In this document: piece after piece, positions 50,036-62,204 of the stretch
Numbering within the stretch: position 1 is the stretch's first letter
Layout: every line of letters starts with the position of its first letter
Source of the DNA: Babylonia areolata
Lineage: Eukaryota; Mollusca; Gastropoda; Neogastropoda; Buccinidae
DNA: 64,000 nucleotides
Direction of reading: 5' to 3'
NCBI RefSeq assembly: GCF_041734735.1
Contig: NC_134904.1
Coordinates: forward strand, 41,499,148 to 41,563,147
Program-made: the position numbers and the translations under genes
Notes under the pieces: model-generated
Database searches by the model: none
The model's input: the letters and a program-made list of their open reading frames with translations, nothing else
Told to the model about the DNA's origin: nothing

Positions 50036-50149
50036 TGCAAGTGGGGACTGGCAGGGGTCAGCCGGGCTTAGGCTTGGTTAGGTTGGAAGGCATGTCAATA
50101 TGGTCATGCTGGCTTACGTCGCCCACTTACTTGAACACTTTGACAATAA

Positions 50150-50195
<46 letters not shown>

Positions 50196-50204
50196 ATATG
50201 ATTT

Positions 50205-50615
50205 TGTAAATCAATCTGCCAATGCATTAATTGTAAACCTGTAAATCAATTTGCCATTGCTTAAATAATAAACCTATTCATCAATTTGCCACTGCATCAA
50301 CTGTAAACCCGTAAATCAATCTGCCATTGCATCAATTAATTGTAAACATGTAAATGAATCTATGATTGCATCAATCATAAACCTGCAAATCAATCTGTCA
50401 TTGCATTAATCATAAATCAGTTAATCAGTTTGTCATTCCATCAATTGTAAACCCACATATCAATCGGCCATTGCATCAATCGTAAACCTGTAAATCAATC
50501 TGCCATTGGATCAGTGGTAAACCCGTAAATCAATTTGCCATTGCATCAGTTGTAAACCTGCAAATCAACCTACCATTGCATCAGTCTACCATTGCATCAA
50601 TCATAAACCTCAACT
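50205..50615 (+). repeat. Degenerate ~33 bp minisatellite
   Basis: About 12 diverged units of AAATCAATCTGCCATTGCAT plus CAATTGTAAACCTGT. It is older than the neighbouring arrays, judging by divergence. Confidence 0.85.
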
Positions 50616-51064
50616 CTACTATCATTATATCTTAAGTGAACTGATGGCCGTGTCTGTAAGTTTGTTAAAAGTCCATCTGTTTGGACCTGAGCTGAGAAAG
50701 AGAATTTGGTTTGTCAAAAATGATTACCTAAAAACAAAACAACAAAAATAAAATAAATAAATAAATAAACAAATAAATCTTTGAAAAATAAAGAATAAAG
50801 AAATGAATAAAATAAAGAAATGAATATATATATATATATATATATAAAACAAATAAATACATAATAAATTATATCAAATAACCAAATAAATAAATAAGCA
50901 ATAAGAGGGATAAAAACAAGAGAACGTCAGGGGAAGTTAGCGAAATGAAAAATCACTTCATGAGCAAGAGATTGACCTCTAACTATTGAGTATGGCCCCA
51001 GAAAGTGGATGCTGATCTCTTTATCTTCCTTCATTTGAAAAGAGCATCAGAAAACCAAAACATA
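50616..51064. other. 5' flank of ASPHD gene
   Basis: A-rich simple sequence (AAATAA runs and a (TA)n at 50826-50844), then about 140 bp of ordinary sequence before the start codon. No clear promoter motif is seen. Confidence 0.5.
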
Positions 51065-51818
51065 ATGAGTTGGTCTGACATAGATTTTCAAAACAACGCC
51101 GTAGCTTTGTGCGTACTTTTCATTTTATTTGTAATATCACTGAAAATTATTACAGGTTTAAAGAACTTTACCGAACCAAAAGAAGGCGAACTTGACAACG
51201 ACACTGGTTTTGAAGGACCATGCCAGTTTCCGGACTGTGTTCGTTGCAGACGACAAAAAGACGTCCTGATGAGAGCTCGCACCAGATTGACATACTGTGA
51301 CAGTAACCACCAGTGTGAAGGCGCGGCATCCGTCGCTGGCCAGTTATTGAAGGATATCCAGGCATCGTATCAAAAGTTGACACAACTTGTTGGAGAAGAC
51401 CCTAGAAGTCATGACGTCACGAAACAAAACCCGCTCATTTTCCATTTGAAAGGTATCAGAGCACAACCAGTTTGGGAGACAGATGATTTCCCTGGTGTTA
51501 ATGCGTTGTCGGAAAAGTTGGAAGAAATCCAGAGAGAGTTCGGGGATTTGATGAGCTCTGGGGGGGTTGCATCTGATGCCGGCTACTGGAAGGTGAACGA
51601 AACGCCGACAGGTAGATGGGGAATATGCCATCTTCTGGACCAGGGAGTGCTGACAAAAGCTGCGGCTGTTTGTCCAGTAACCTGGCAGACTGTCTGCAGT
51701 CTGCGCGCTGCCATGACTGACAATCTGTTTGGCAATGTGGCGTTTTCTGTGATCGAGCCAGGGACAACGATTGCGATGCATTTTGGTCCCACCAATATCA
51801 GAATTCGTTGCCACTTAG
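51065..51818 (+). CDS. ASPHD2: ASPHD exon 1 (aa 1-251 plus one base)
   Basis: 754 nt, from the ATG to TGCCACTTAG|GTTTGT. It holds the membrane anchor, the Cys stem and the first half of the catalytic domain up to RIRCHL. The A at -3 gives an acceptable start context. Confidence 0.9.
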
Positions 51819-54124
51819 GTTTGTATTGTAGGATAAGTTGTGATCTTTTGTGAACTGAAACGCCACACATCTTGCCCCATCATCCTAATAGGCCCCCTTC
51901 ATACCATTGTATAGGTCTATAATTGCACACACACACACACACACACTGAGAAAAGTTAAAACTGACTTGAGTGATCTCTTGACACAGAGAACAGAAATTC
52001 ACGCCCACTAACAAATGGCAATCATTTTATAGCTACCCTTTTATTTATTAGCAGATTTAAAAATACATGTTATATACAAAGATGATATAGCCAGGTTCCA
52101 CCCTTTTCCTGGCCTGCCATTATAAGATTATTGAGTTTCAGGTCTGTCATTATGGGGGCATTGTACACACACCTATTTTGAACAGAGATTCTAAGTGAGG
52201 CAAAGAAATAAGTACAGAAACATTTGCTCTTTGTCGGTTGTTTCAAAGTGTATGGACTGATTCATATACACTACACCAATTCCCTCTTTAAAAAAAGAGC
52301 AAATGCCTGACCTTCACATAAACCCAGTCTGCTGATCAGGCCCAGGGAGCCTGCCCTAGGTTTGTGTAAAACATTAACCAAAAAAATATGAAATAATAAT
52401 TAGTGTAAACAAATAAGTAAAGACACATACTGGACTTTTTCGTTTTGACTATGTGCATGTTTGTCAATGCGAAAGGCACACGTCACATGGTTCAAGCCAT
52501 TAATTACTGCTTTGTGCTTTCAAATGATTGGAACAGCAAAAAGTGGTCAGTGCCATGAACATTTTTGCCTTTGAAGGTTTAATAGGACATAATACTACTA
52601 TTAGTATTATATACAAAGTAATCAGTTGAAGTGGTGCACCTTTAATCTAAAACAGTAAAAGCAAAAATTATTGTACTTATTTATTGTTTAATACATGCTA
52701 GTTGATTTAACTTATAGTGGTGAATTAGGTATTTTTGAAATAAAATAGCAAAGAACTATGAATCAATGTGTTGAAAATAGCAAGTCAGGGATTTTGAGAT
52801 TTTAGTCCAGAATGCTGCATCCGACTGATTGGTTGATATGGATATTAATATAGCACCTGTTCCTAGTCAGAGACCAGGCTCTGAGCGTTTTACAAACACA
52901 GTCATTTGCACAACAGTGATGGATCCTGGTGTAGCACATATCTTTAGTCAGAAACCAGACTCTTACTAAAGCACTTTACAAATAAGGGGTCATTTGCATA
53001 ACTATCTTGTTGCTGTAGGTTAATTTTCATGTGATAGGTGCATGCTACACATGGGATCTCAGTTTATTGTCTCATCCGAATGACTAAATGATTTTTTTTT
53101 TCAAAGATCTGGTCATTCGCCCTATAATCGAAGGCAGACTGGAATATATAGTACTTTTTTTTTTTCAACTGTGCTCACGCTCAGAGTGTGGTGGATGCAG
53201 CTGAGAGGAGACATAGCAACCCTCAGAACTTAGAATAAAACAAAAACAAGTCAGCTGGAGATAAACTTTTTCACATTTCAATGTACAAGAGTACATCTGT
53301 ATATGTGCAGAGGTTTAAAAAAAAAAATCTGCATAATTCTAATAATTGCTGTCTGTACTACCTATCAGCTAACATATATTGGTACATGTAGAGGTTAGAA
53401 AATCTGCATATTTCTAAATCTAATAAATGCTGCCTGTACTAGCCATCAGCTAACATACATAGGTAAATTAATGGACACAGAGAAATGTACCAGGAGACTT
53501 CCCCAGATGAAAGGAAGCTCCAAGTCCATTCAAAAACTTTCAGTTGAATTAAGTAAATATCTACATAATGTTATCATCAAGTGATCAACAACTCCAAGTC
53601 CATTCAAAAACCTTCAGTTGAAGTGAACATCTGCATAATGTTATCAAGCGATCAACCCACAGGTTAGTTCAGTAAAAGTGGAGAACATGGACTCCTATTC
53701 CTCATTTTTTAAATATACAACAGCAAAAAGAGTATGACTGTGTGATATAATAATTGGAATAAGGACTGCTGAACGCTTCATTATTCTTTCGTCTTTTTTT
53801 TTTTTTTTTAGATTTTTTTTTTTTAAACTTGAACTCAGTACAAGCAACAGATAACACACAACATATTGTAGGCGTGTATGTTCTTTTCCAGGTCTTCAGA
53901 CACCAGCTGGTTGTCAGCTGACAGTGGCAGACCAATCGCTGCAGTGGTCCCAAGGGAAGCTACTGTGTTTTGACGAGACCTACCTCCATGGTGTGCAGTC
54001 GACTGGAATGGCAGCCGGTGGGGAGGCACGAGTAGTACTCATGGTGGACCTGTGGCACCCAGACCTGGATTCTGAACAACGAACCATGATCAGTTATGCC
54101 TTCAATTCCACTGCTGTGCCTTAG
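51065..54124 (+). CDS. ASPHD2: ASPHD1/2-like beta-hydroxylase domain protein, 2 exons, 328 aa
   Basis: Join 51065-51818 and 53892-54124. The split codon is G|GT, with acceptor TTTTCCAG. Residues 12-31 are a hydrophobic anchor (AVALCVLFILFVISLKIITG), suggesting a type II membrane protein. CQFPDCVRC at 53-61 matches the ASPHD Cys motif. From about 174 the aspartyl/asparaginyl beta-hydroxylase fold (PF05118) runs to the end: YWKVNETPTGRW, NLFGNVAFSVIEPGTTI, HFGPTNIRIRCHLG, CFDETYLHG and RVVLMVDLWHP. By comparison with aspartyl beta-hydroxylase, His239 and His284 would bind iron and Arg298 the 2-oxoglutarate; this is inference from the family. Human ASPHD2 has 369 aa. The substrate is unknown. 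I cannot separate ASPHD1 from ASPHD2 orthology, so the symbol is the closer-looking choice. ATG 51065 is used because the in-frame upstream opening starts with GTG. Confidence 0.92.
51819..53891 (+). other. ASPHD intron with SINE fragments
   Basis: 2.07 kb. A degraded SINE tail lies at 52240-52365 (minus; ACTACACCA, GCAAATGCCTGACC). A dispersed fragment at 52840-53000 contains two copies of a TAGTCAGARACCAGRCTCT segment. A SINE body piece lies at 53030-53100 (GTCTCATCCGAATGACTAAA). Two direct ~90-100 bp duplications lie at 53310-53465 and 53515-53655. No exon is missed between the two coding parts, since the protein is continuous. Confidence 0.65.
53892..54124 (+). CDS. ASPHD2: ASPHD exon 2 (aa 252-328)
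   Basis: 233 nt. Reads LQTPAGCQLTVADQSLQWSQ, GKLLCFDETYLHGVQSTGMA then RVVLMVDLWHPDLDSEQRTM, ending in TAG 54122-54124. Human ASPHD2 has [20 protein letters not shown] in the same place. Confidence 0.94.
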
Positions 54125-54500
54125 TTTGGGTAAGGAAAAGTGTTGCTTGGAAGCATTTGAATGCAATGCATAATTCTGTTTCAAGTTTCTGTTCTTAACT
54201 GTATGAAATACAGCTTTGACGAGTAGATGGACATGCACATTGTTTTGGAGATTTATTGGCATTGATACCAGTATTTTTCATCAAGGAGATCAAACAGTGG
54301 TAAAGTTGACATGCTGTGCCAGTGTGTTGTAAATATTCTCCCATCAGGTCAGTGCTGTATTCTGTCAACTGTATCTGGTTAAAGATAAAGGTGTTGGTGG
54401 TTTTTTTTAACTTAGCTGTCTGTGAAGTTGCAGCTCAAGTTGATACAGTACTGTCTGAAAATGTGGAAGTTGACAAAGAAGGCATTGATAATTTGTGACT
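54125..54500 (+). other. ASPHD 3' flank
   Basis: Unique sequence, presumed 3' UTR in part. No clear AATAAA is seen close to the stop. Confidence 0.45.
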
Positions 54501-54890
54501 ACCATCTGTGGTCACTCTGCAAGATGATGGGCAATCCATAGTAGGATCATGGGCCAAACCACATCTCTGGTCACTACAAGATGATGGGCATTCCATAGTA
54601 GGATCATGGGTCAAACCACATCTCTGGTCACAAGATGATGGGCATTCCATAGTAGGATCATGGGTCAAACCATATCTCTGGTCACAAGATGATGGGCATT
54701 CCATAGTAGGATCATGGGTCAAACCACATCTCTGGTCACAAGATGATGGGCATTCCATAGTAGGATCATGGGTCAAACCATATCTCTGGTCACAAGATGA
54801 TGGGCATTCCATAGTAGGATCATGGGTCAAACCATATCTCTGGTCACTACAAGATGATGGGCATTCCACAGAAGGATCAAGGGCCAAGCA
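54501..54890 (+). repeat. ~51-54 bp minisatellite
   Basis: Eight units of GATGATGGGCATTCCATAGT plus AGGATCATGGGTCAAACCAC and ATCTCTGGTCACAA. Confidence 0.95.
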
Positions 54891-55134
54891 AAACCCTCCA
54901 CCACCCCTTGGGGGTGCTGGGGGCATTTTCAGTATAATTAATATACACACCTGGAAGTTCTGTGGGTTGGAGTTGTTTTTGTTTTTTTTGTTTGTTTTTT
55001 TTAGTTGGTATTTTCCTACACATGATAGGTCTTCCAAGTTCCATACCAAACCAGAATTAACCCAGTCTGTTCTGTTACAGCTCACATGTCTGGAATCCAT
55101 GAAGAGCAGCCAGCATCCTGCCACTGCACTGTGA

Positions 55135-55975
55135 AGATCTGCCTCACCACACTCACCACACACCACCTTATTCTCTGCCTCACCACACTCACCACACACC
55201 ACCTTGTTCTCTGCCTCACCACACTCACCACACACCACCTTGTTCTCTGCCTCACCACACTCACCACACACCTTGTTCTCTGCCTCACCACACTCACCAC
55301 ACACCTTGTTCTCTGCCTCACCACACACCACCTTGTTCTCTGCCTCACCACACTCAACACACAACACCTTGTTCTCTGCCTCACCACACACCACCTTGTT
55401 CTCTGCCTCACCACACACCTTGTTCTCTGCCTCACCACACTCACCACACACCACCTTGTTCTCTGCCTCACCACACACCTTGTTCTCTGCCTCACCACAC
55501 TCACCACACACCACCTTGTTCTCTGCCTCACCACACTCAACACACAACACCTTGTTCTCTGCCTCACCACACACCACCTTGTTCTCTGCCTCACCACACA
55601 CCTTGTTCTCTGCCTCACCACACTCACCACACACCACCTTGTTCTCTGCCTCACCACACACCTTGTTCTCTGCCTCACCACACTCACCACACACCACCTT
55701 GTTCTCTGCCTCACCACACACCTTGTTCTCTGCCTCACCACACACCTTGTTCTCTGCCTCACCACACACCACCTTGTTCTCTGCCTCACCACACTCACCA
55801 CACACCTTGTTCTCTGCCTCACCACACTCACCACACACCACCTTGTTCTCTGCATCACCACACTCACCACACACCTTGTTCTCTGCCTCACCACACTCAC
55901 CACACACCTTGTTCTCGGCCTCACCACACAACACCTTGTTCTCTGCCTCATCACACAACACCTTGTTCTCACACA
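55135..55975 (+). repeat. Nested minisatellite on CACCTTGTTCTCTGCCTCAC
   Basis: About 27 units in a higher-order pattern: CACCTTGTTCTCTGCCTCAC joined to ACTCACCACACAC or ACACAC variants (24, 27, 36 and 39 bp). Open frames on both strands (up to 517 codons) are artefacts of unit lengths divisible by three. Confidence 0.94.
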
Positions 55976-57005
55976 TTACTAACAACACATATAGTGTAAC
56001 ACTCTGTTATCTCACACTGCTAACAACACACAAAGTCTAACACCCTGTTATCTCACACTGCTAACAACACACAAAGTCTGACACCCTGTTATCTCACACT
56101 GCTAACAACACACAAAGTCTGACACCCTGTTATCTCACACTGCTAACAACACACAAAGTCTGACACCCTGTTATCTCACACTGCTAACAACACACAAAGT
56201 CTGACACCTTGTTATCTCACACTGCTAACAACACACAAAGTCTGACACCCTGTTATCTCACACTTCTTACAACACACAAAGTCTGACACCCTGTTATCTC
56301 ACACTGCTAACAACACACAAAGTCTAACACCCTGTTATCTCACACTTCTTACAACACACAAAGTCTGACACCCTGTTATCTCACACTGCTAACAAAACAC
56401 AAAGTCTGACACCCTGTTATCTCACACTTCTTACAACACACAAAGTCTAACACCCTGTTATCTCATACTCTGCAAACAACACAAAGTCTAACACCCTGTC
56501 ACCTCACACGCTGCTAACAACACAAAGTCTGACACCCTGTTATCTCACACGCTGCTAACAACACAAAGTCTGACACCCTGTTATCTCACACACTGCTAAC
56601 AACACAAAGTCTGACACCCTGTTATCTCACACGCTGCTAACAACACAAAGTCTAACACCCTGTTATCTCACACTACTAACAAAAAGTCGGACACCCTGTT
56701 ATCTCACACTGCTAACAACACAAAGTCTAACACCCTGTTATCTCACACTACTAACAACACAAAGTCTGACACCCTGTTATCTCACACTGCTAACAACACA
56801 AAGTCTGACACCCTGTTATCTCACACTGCTAACAACACAAAGTCTAACACCCTGTTATCTCACACTGCTAACAACACAAAGTCTAACACCCTGTCATCTC
56901 ACACTGCTGACAACACAAAGTCTGACACCCTGTTATCTCACCCTGCTGACAACACAAAGTCTGACACCCTAGTCTCACACCCCACTAACAACACATTGAT
57001 TTAAG
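55976..57005 (+). repeat. ~36-40 bp minisatellite
   Basis: About 27 units of GTCTGACACCCTGTTATCTC plus ACACTGCTAACAACACA(CA)AA. Abuts the previous array. Confidence 0.95.
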
Positions 57006-57059
57006 TCTGACTCACCAGGGAACACCCTGTTCTCTTACACTGCCAACAACATAAATTCT

Positions 57060-57265
57060 AACTCACCGTATCATCACTCTTCTGCTGATGGTCATTAGGC
57101 AGACTTAGAATTAGACCTTGTTTTCTTGGAGAAGAGGCCAACACTGCCATCTTAGCGCATGTAAAAGAACCCACAACAGCAAGAGAGTTATGTCTGGTAA
57201 AATTCTGCCGTAAAATCCACTTTTAATATACATGTGTGCAAAAACCCGTGCACACATGACTGAAG
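57060..57265 (+). mobile_element. SINE body fragment
   Basis: GTAAAAGAACCCACAACAGC, GGTAAAATTCTGCCGTAAAA and TCCACTTTTAATA resemble, inverted, the body of the 976-1376 SINE (GAACCCATGGCAACGAGAG, then AATCCACTTTCATAGG). Strongly diverged. Confidence 0.5.
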
Positions 57266-57535
57266 CCTGAATGAATGACAAGTGAAATGATTGATGTTGA
57301 AGGCAGCTGCTGGTTGGCTGTACCCAGGTAAGCAGCCTGTTGTGTAAATGACAGTGTCTGAAATGTGCTTGGAGATTAGTTTTCTTCTTCTCCTCATTTG
57401 TTTATTGTCTGTTCAGTACAAGATGATTTCAACAATATAGCTTGGTCTTTGACCAAAGATATGCAGGGTAGGTTGGCCTAATTTTGAACGATCCAGTCAA
57501 GACGACCAACTCACCATGTGTATTGTACAGATAAC
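57266..57535. other. Spacer, no gene seen
   Basis: Unique sequence without a coding signal. Confidence 0.5.
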
Positions 57536-58843
57536 AGGTTGTACAATTGTCAGTTTTTGCTTTACTGTTTTTTGAAGACTCTCCGAATGGTTTCACCAGA
57601 ACTTCCCCAGGCTTTTGCTGACTTTTTCATATCCAAGATCAAAGATATTCATACTAAACTTGTAAACTGGATTCTGATTCTGTGCCCCCTCCTGCTGTTT
57701 TCTGGATCTCCCCTCACTGCCTTCCAGCCTGTGTCTGAAACAACTGTACATGACACTATCAAAAATACTGTTATTTAAACTTGTGAACTTAACCCCCTGC
57801 CTTCGTCCCTTCTTTCTGAATGCCTTCACATTCTACTTCCCCATTTCACTTCTGTCATTAACAACTCCTGACTGTCTGGCGCCTTTCCATCGGTGTTTAG
57901 ATATTCAGTTGTCATACCACTTCTGAAAAAGCTATCTCTTGATCGAGAAAATCTGAAAAAACTATAGACCCATCTCCAGTCTATCTTTTCTGACCAAAAT
58001 AAATGAAAAGATTGTTCTGCAACATTGACTTACATAGAATAAGTTCTATTTGGCACACTCTGTCTCAGGATGCAACAAAAACCCTTGTCTGTTCCCTGGT
58101 CCTATCTAGGCTAGGCTTGACTACTGTAATTCTTTGCATACTGGATGCCCCAACTACTTGTTATCCAGACTTTAGAGTCCAAAACCATACTGCACGGCTT
58201 ATCTTCCCCTCTCCCAAATCTGCTCCTGTCACTGCTCTCCTTAATTCCCTCCACTGGTTACATATTGAGAAAAGATTAGATTACAAACTCTCTCTCCTGT
58301 GCTACAAATTTATGATTTGCGCGTCTCCTACTTACTTTTCTGAGCTTCTGCATTACCACTCTCCATCCAGGCAGCTCTGGTCATCAAGTGATGACCGCCT
58401 CTTAAAAGTTTGCTCCTACAGAACCAGATCATATTGAAAATGCTCTTTCTCTTACCATGTTTCTTCTGCATGGAACTCACTCCCGTTTCCGGTCTGTCAT
58501 GCTATTTCTTGCCCTTTTTTCAGATCTGTTTGAAATCTCATTTATTTCCAGCCATTCAAATCAGAAAATAATCCCTTGTCTTCACTTTCATGTGTTAATC
58601 AAGTTAACTTTTTACTTCTATTATTTTTAATATTGAACGGCCAAGATGTGCCTGTAGGAGCATGTGTGTGTTTCTACATCTTTTGTTGTTGGGGTTGGGT
58701 CAGGATTATTTGTGTGTGCAGATGTGTTCTTGTGTTTTTAGTATGCATGCGTCATTGTATTTTTCATCATAAGCACCCAGGGCTTTTGTATCATTAGATT
58801 GGGTGTACCAAATGTTCTTTTATTATTATTTTATTATTATTAA
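57536..58843 (+). mobile_element. Decayed CR1/Jockey-type LINE with internal deletion
   Basis: In order: LPQAFADFFISKIKDIHTK (linker before RT); then, near 57890, VVIPLLKKLSLDRENLKK-like sequence of the RT domain start, broken by stops; then, after an evident internal loss of most of the RT, LVCSLVLSRLGLTTVIL and LNSLHWLHIEKRLDYKLSLL from the RT C-terminal region (58070-58437). The 3' end reads AGATTGGGTGTACCAAATG before a (TTATTA)n tail ending near 58843. Several frame breaks show it is dead. Confidence 0.8.
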
Positions 58844-58879
58844 AAGTTTGTCTACTCCTTGAGTCCTTTTCAGCATTTT

Positions 58880-58998
58880 TTCAACAGTTGAAATAGCAGG
58901 GATGCCTGAGAACAGCTGAAATAGCAGGGGTGCCTGAGAACAGCTGAAATAGCAGGGGTGCCTGAGAACAGCTGAAATAGCAGGGGTGCCTGAGGATG
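58880..58998 (+). repeat. 28-bp minisatellite, 4 copies
   Basis: GAACAGCTGAAATAGCAGGG plus GTGCCTGA, four near-identical copies. Confidence 0.95.
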
Positions 58999-58999
58999 A

Positions 59000-60110
59000 A
59001 TGGAAACGGGCCAGTCTAATTGTGAACAGTGGGTTTGGGTACATGTGGACAATTAAAACAGAAGCAGGTCTCAAACTTATTAGACATAACATGTTATTGG
59101 AACATCACACCAGACTGTTGTATTGTTGGTTTGTATTATCACACATGGGCACACGAGCTCTCTCTCTCTCACACACACACACACACATATTTAAACACAC
59201 ACACCACACACCTTTTTGTGAGCGCTCAGTAACTGTGCACCATCGTTCACAAATACACTCACATCAAAATACCCAATAGTGTAATTGCAAACGACACTGT
59301 TTTGGAGATTCCAGTCGAAACTGATGTTCCGTCACCTACAGGCTTTCTTAAATTTTGCCAGCACCGGTAATGCATAATTCATTATCATACCAGCACCGGT
59401 AATGCACAATTCATTATCATGCCAGCACCAGTAATGCACAATTCATTATCATGTCCAGTCAAATCAGCTATTCTAAACTGTTTCAAGGTTCAAGTCCTAT
59501 TGCTTGCTTCCCTTGATTTTAGGATTGTGAGAGCATGTATGTGAACTTGGTCGGCAGTGGTGTGCAAACAGAAGAAAGAGTGCAGAAATAGCTTCTTTTT
59601 GACTAGTTTTTGGAAATGAAGATTAATTAAGGTAACAGAATGAGGCTGAAGCATACATTAAATTGTAAAACTTGTCTGGTGAGGCTTCGAAGTGGAGCAG
59701 TACACAAACCATTCCCAATTACATGCTGTTCGCAATTAGGCCTATCTACTAACTGGATAAGTATCAATGATAATATTATTCCAACATCTGACTGTGTAAG
59801 TCTCTTGATACTTCAGGTGTCACAACATGCTGCTGATGAATGTGCAATGTTCCAAGTCGAGTCAGACTGTTCCATTCCAACATAGCCAGTTTGATTAGGT
59901 AGAAATAGGGGGCCCCCATCCCCACTCCATCCCAGTCTCTACCCTAAAACACTTGTTCTTTTTTTGGAAAGGTGGAGGGTGGGACGTGGCTCATCCACAG
60001 GATTGCTGGGATTTACCGGCCTCACAGTGTGTGGACACAGCCTGCTGCAAAAACCCTTAACATGTTCCCATGATTATCCTTCTTTAAGTATTATCCTGCC
60101 AAGGCATTTC
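59000..60110. other. Spacer; small tandem repeat at 59360-59455
   Basis: Unique sequence with a short CA tract (59171-59208) and three copies of CCAGCACCGGTAATGCACAA plus TTCATTATCATG. No recognised gene. Confidence 0.6.
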
Positions 60111-60119
60111 TACCCCCAT

Positions 60120-62204
60120 ATGGCAGAGTAATCAACATGTTGATAGTGGCCATTGCTGGGATGATGATACAAGGCAGAGTAATCAACATGTTGATAGTGG
60201 CCATTGCTGGGATGATGATACAAGGCAGAGTAATCACTATGTTGATAGTGGCCATTGCTGGGATGATGATACAAGGCAGAGTGATCAATTTGTTGATAGT
60301 ATGATAATGGCCATTACAGGAGTGATGATACATGGCAGAGTAATCAACATGTTGATTGTGGCCATTACAGGGATGGTGATACAAGGCAGAGTGATCAACA
60401 TGTTGATTGTGGCCATTACAGGAATGATGATACAAGGCAGAGTGATCAACATGTTGATTGTGGCCATTACAGGAATGATGATACAAGGCAGAGTGATCAA
60501 CATATTGATAGTGGTCACTACTGGGATGATGATACAAGGCAGAGTGATCAATATGTTGATGGTGGTCACTACTGGGATGATGATACAAGGCAGAGTGATA
60601 AATATGTTGATAGTGGTCACTACTGGGATGATGATACAAGGCAGAGTGATCAATATGTTCATGGTGGTCACTACTGGGATGATGATACAAGGCAGAGTGA
60701 TCAATTTGTTGATAGTGGTCACTACTGGGATGATGATACAAGGCAGAGTGATCAATATGTTGATAGTGGTCACTACTGGGATGATGATACAAGGCAGAGT
60801 GATCAATATGTTGATAGTGGTCACTACTGGGATGATGATACAAGGCAGAGTGATCAATATGTTGATAGTGGTCACTACTGGGATGATGATACAAGGCAGA
60901 GTGATCAATATGTTGATAGTGGTCACTACTGGGATGATGATACAAGGCAGAGTGATCAATATGTTGATGGTGGTCACTACTGGGATGATGATACAAGGCA
61001 GAGTGATCAATATGTTGATGGTGGTCACTACTGGGATGATGATACAAGGCAGAGTGATCAATATGTTGATGGTGGTCACTACTGGGATGATGATACAAGG
61101 CAGAGTGATCAATATGTTGATGGTGGTCACTACTGGGATGATGATACAAGGCAGAGTGATCAATATGTTCATGGTGGTCACTACTGGGATGATGATACAA
61201 GGCAGAGTGATCAATATGTTGATGGTGGTCACTACTGGGATGATGATACAAGGCAGAGTGATCAATATGTTGATGGTGGTCACTACTGGGATGATGATAC
61301 AAGGCAGAGTGATCAATATGTTGATAGTGGTCACTACTGGGATGATGATACAAGGCAGAGTGATCAATATGTTGATAGTGGTCACTACTGGGATGATGAT
61401 ACAAGGCAGAGTGATCAATATGTTGATGGTGGTCACTACTGGGATGATGATACAAGGCAGAGTGATCAATTTGTTGATAGTATGATAATGGTCATTACAG
61501 GAGTGATGATACATGGCAGAGTGATCAACATGTTGATTGTGGCCATTACAGGGATGGTGATACAAGGCAGAGTGATCAACATGTTGATTGTGGCCATTAC
61601 AGGGATGGTGATACAAGGCAGAGTGATCAACATGTTGATTGTGGCCATTACAGGGATGGTGATACAAGGCAGAGTGATCAACATGTTGATTGTGGCCATT
61701 ACAGGAGTGATGATACATGGCAGAGTGATCAACATGTTGATTGTGGCCATTACAGGGATGGTGATACAAGGCAGAGTGGTCAGTATGTTGATAGTGTTAG
61801 TGGCCATTACAGGAATGCCTACATGGCAGAGTGATGAATATGTTGATAGTGGCCATTACAGGAATGATGATACAAGGCAGAGTAATCAACATGTTGATGG
61901 TGGCCATTACAGGAATGATGATACAAGGCAGAGTAATCAACATGTTGATAGTGGCCATTACAGGAATGACAATACATGGCAGATCAGTATGTTGATAGTG
62001 GCCTTTACTGGGATGATGATACAAGGCAGAGTAATCAGTATGTTGATACTGATAGTGGCCTTTACCGGGATGATGATACAAGGCAGAGTAATCAGTATGT
62101 TGATACTGATAGTGGCCACTACTGGGATGATGATACAAGGTAGAGTAATCAAGATGTTGATACTGATAGTGGATATTACTGGGATGATATACAAGGCAGA
62201 GTAG
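60120..62204 (+). repeat. 51-bp minisatellite, first block
   Basis: About 40 units of GATCAATATGTTGATAGTGG plus TCACTACTGGGATGATGATA and CAAGGCAGAGT. Subfamilies: TGGCCATTACAGG variants at the flanks and TGGTCACTACTGG variants in the middle. Because 51 is a multiple of three, both strands show ORFs up to 494 codons; none has a gene's composition or context. Confidence 0.95.

Noticed and set aside
51005-51064. Upstream extension of the ASPHD reading frame by 20 codons
   Set aside because: It begins with GTG, not ATG. The ATG at 51065 puts the membrane anchor near the N-terminus, as in the family.
54435-55988. 517-codon minus-strand ORF rich in Cys, Glu and Asn
   Set aside because: Entirely made of two minisatellites with unit lengths divisible by three; no homology to a known protein.
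59640-59885. 81-codon ORF
   Set aside because: No recognisable family, no supporting splice sites or neighbours.
60285-61769. 394-494-codon ORFs on both strands
   Set aside because: A 51-bp unit is open in several frames on both strands; no gene signal beyond that.
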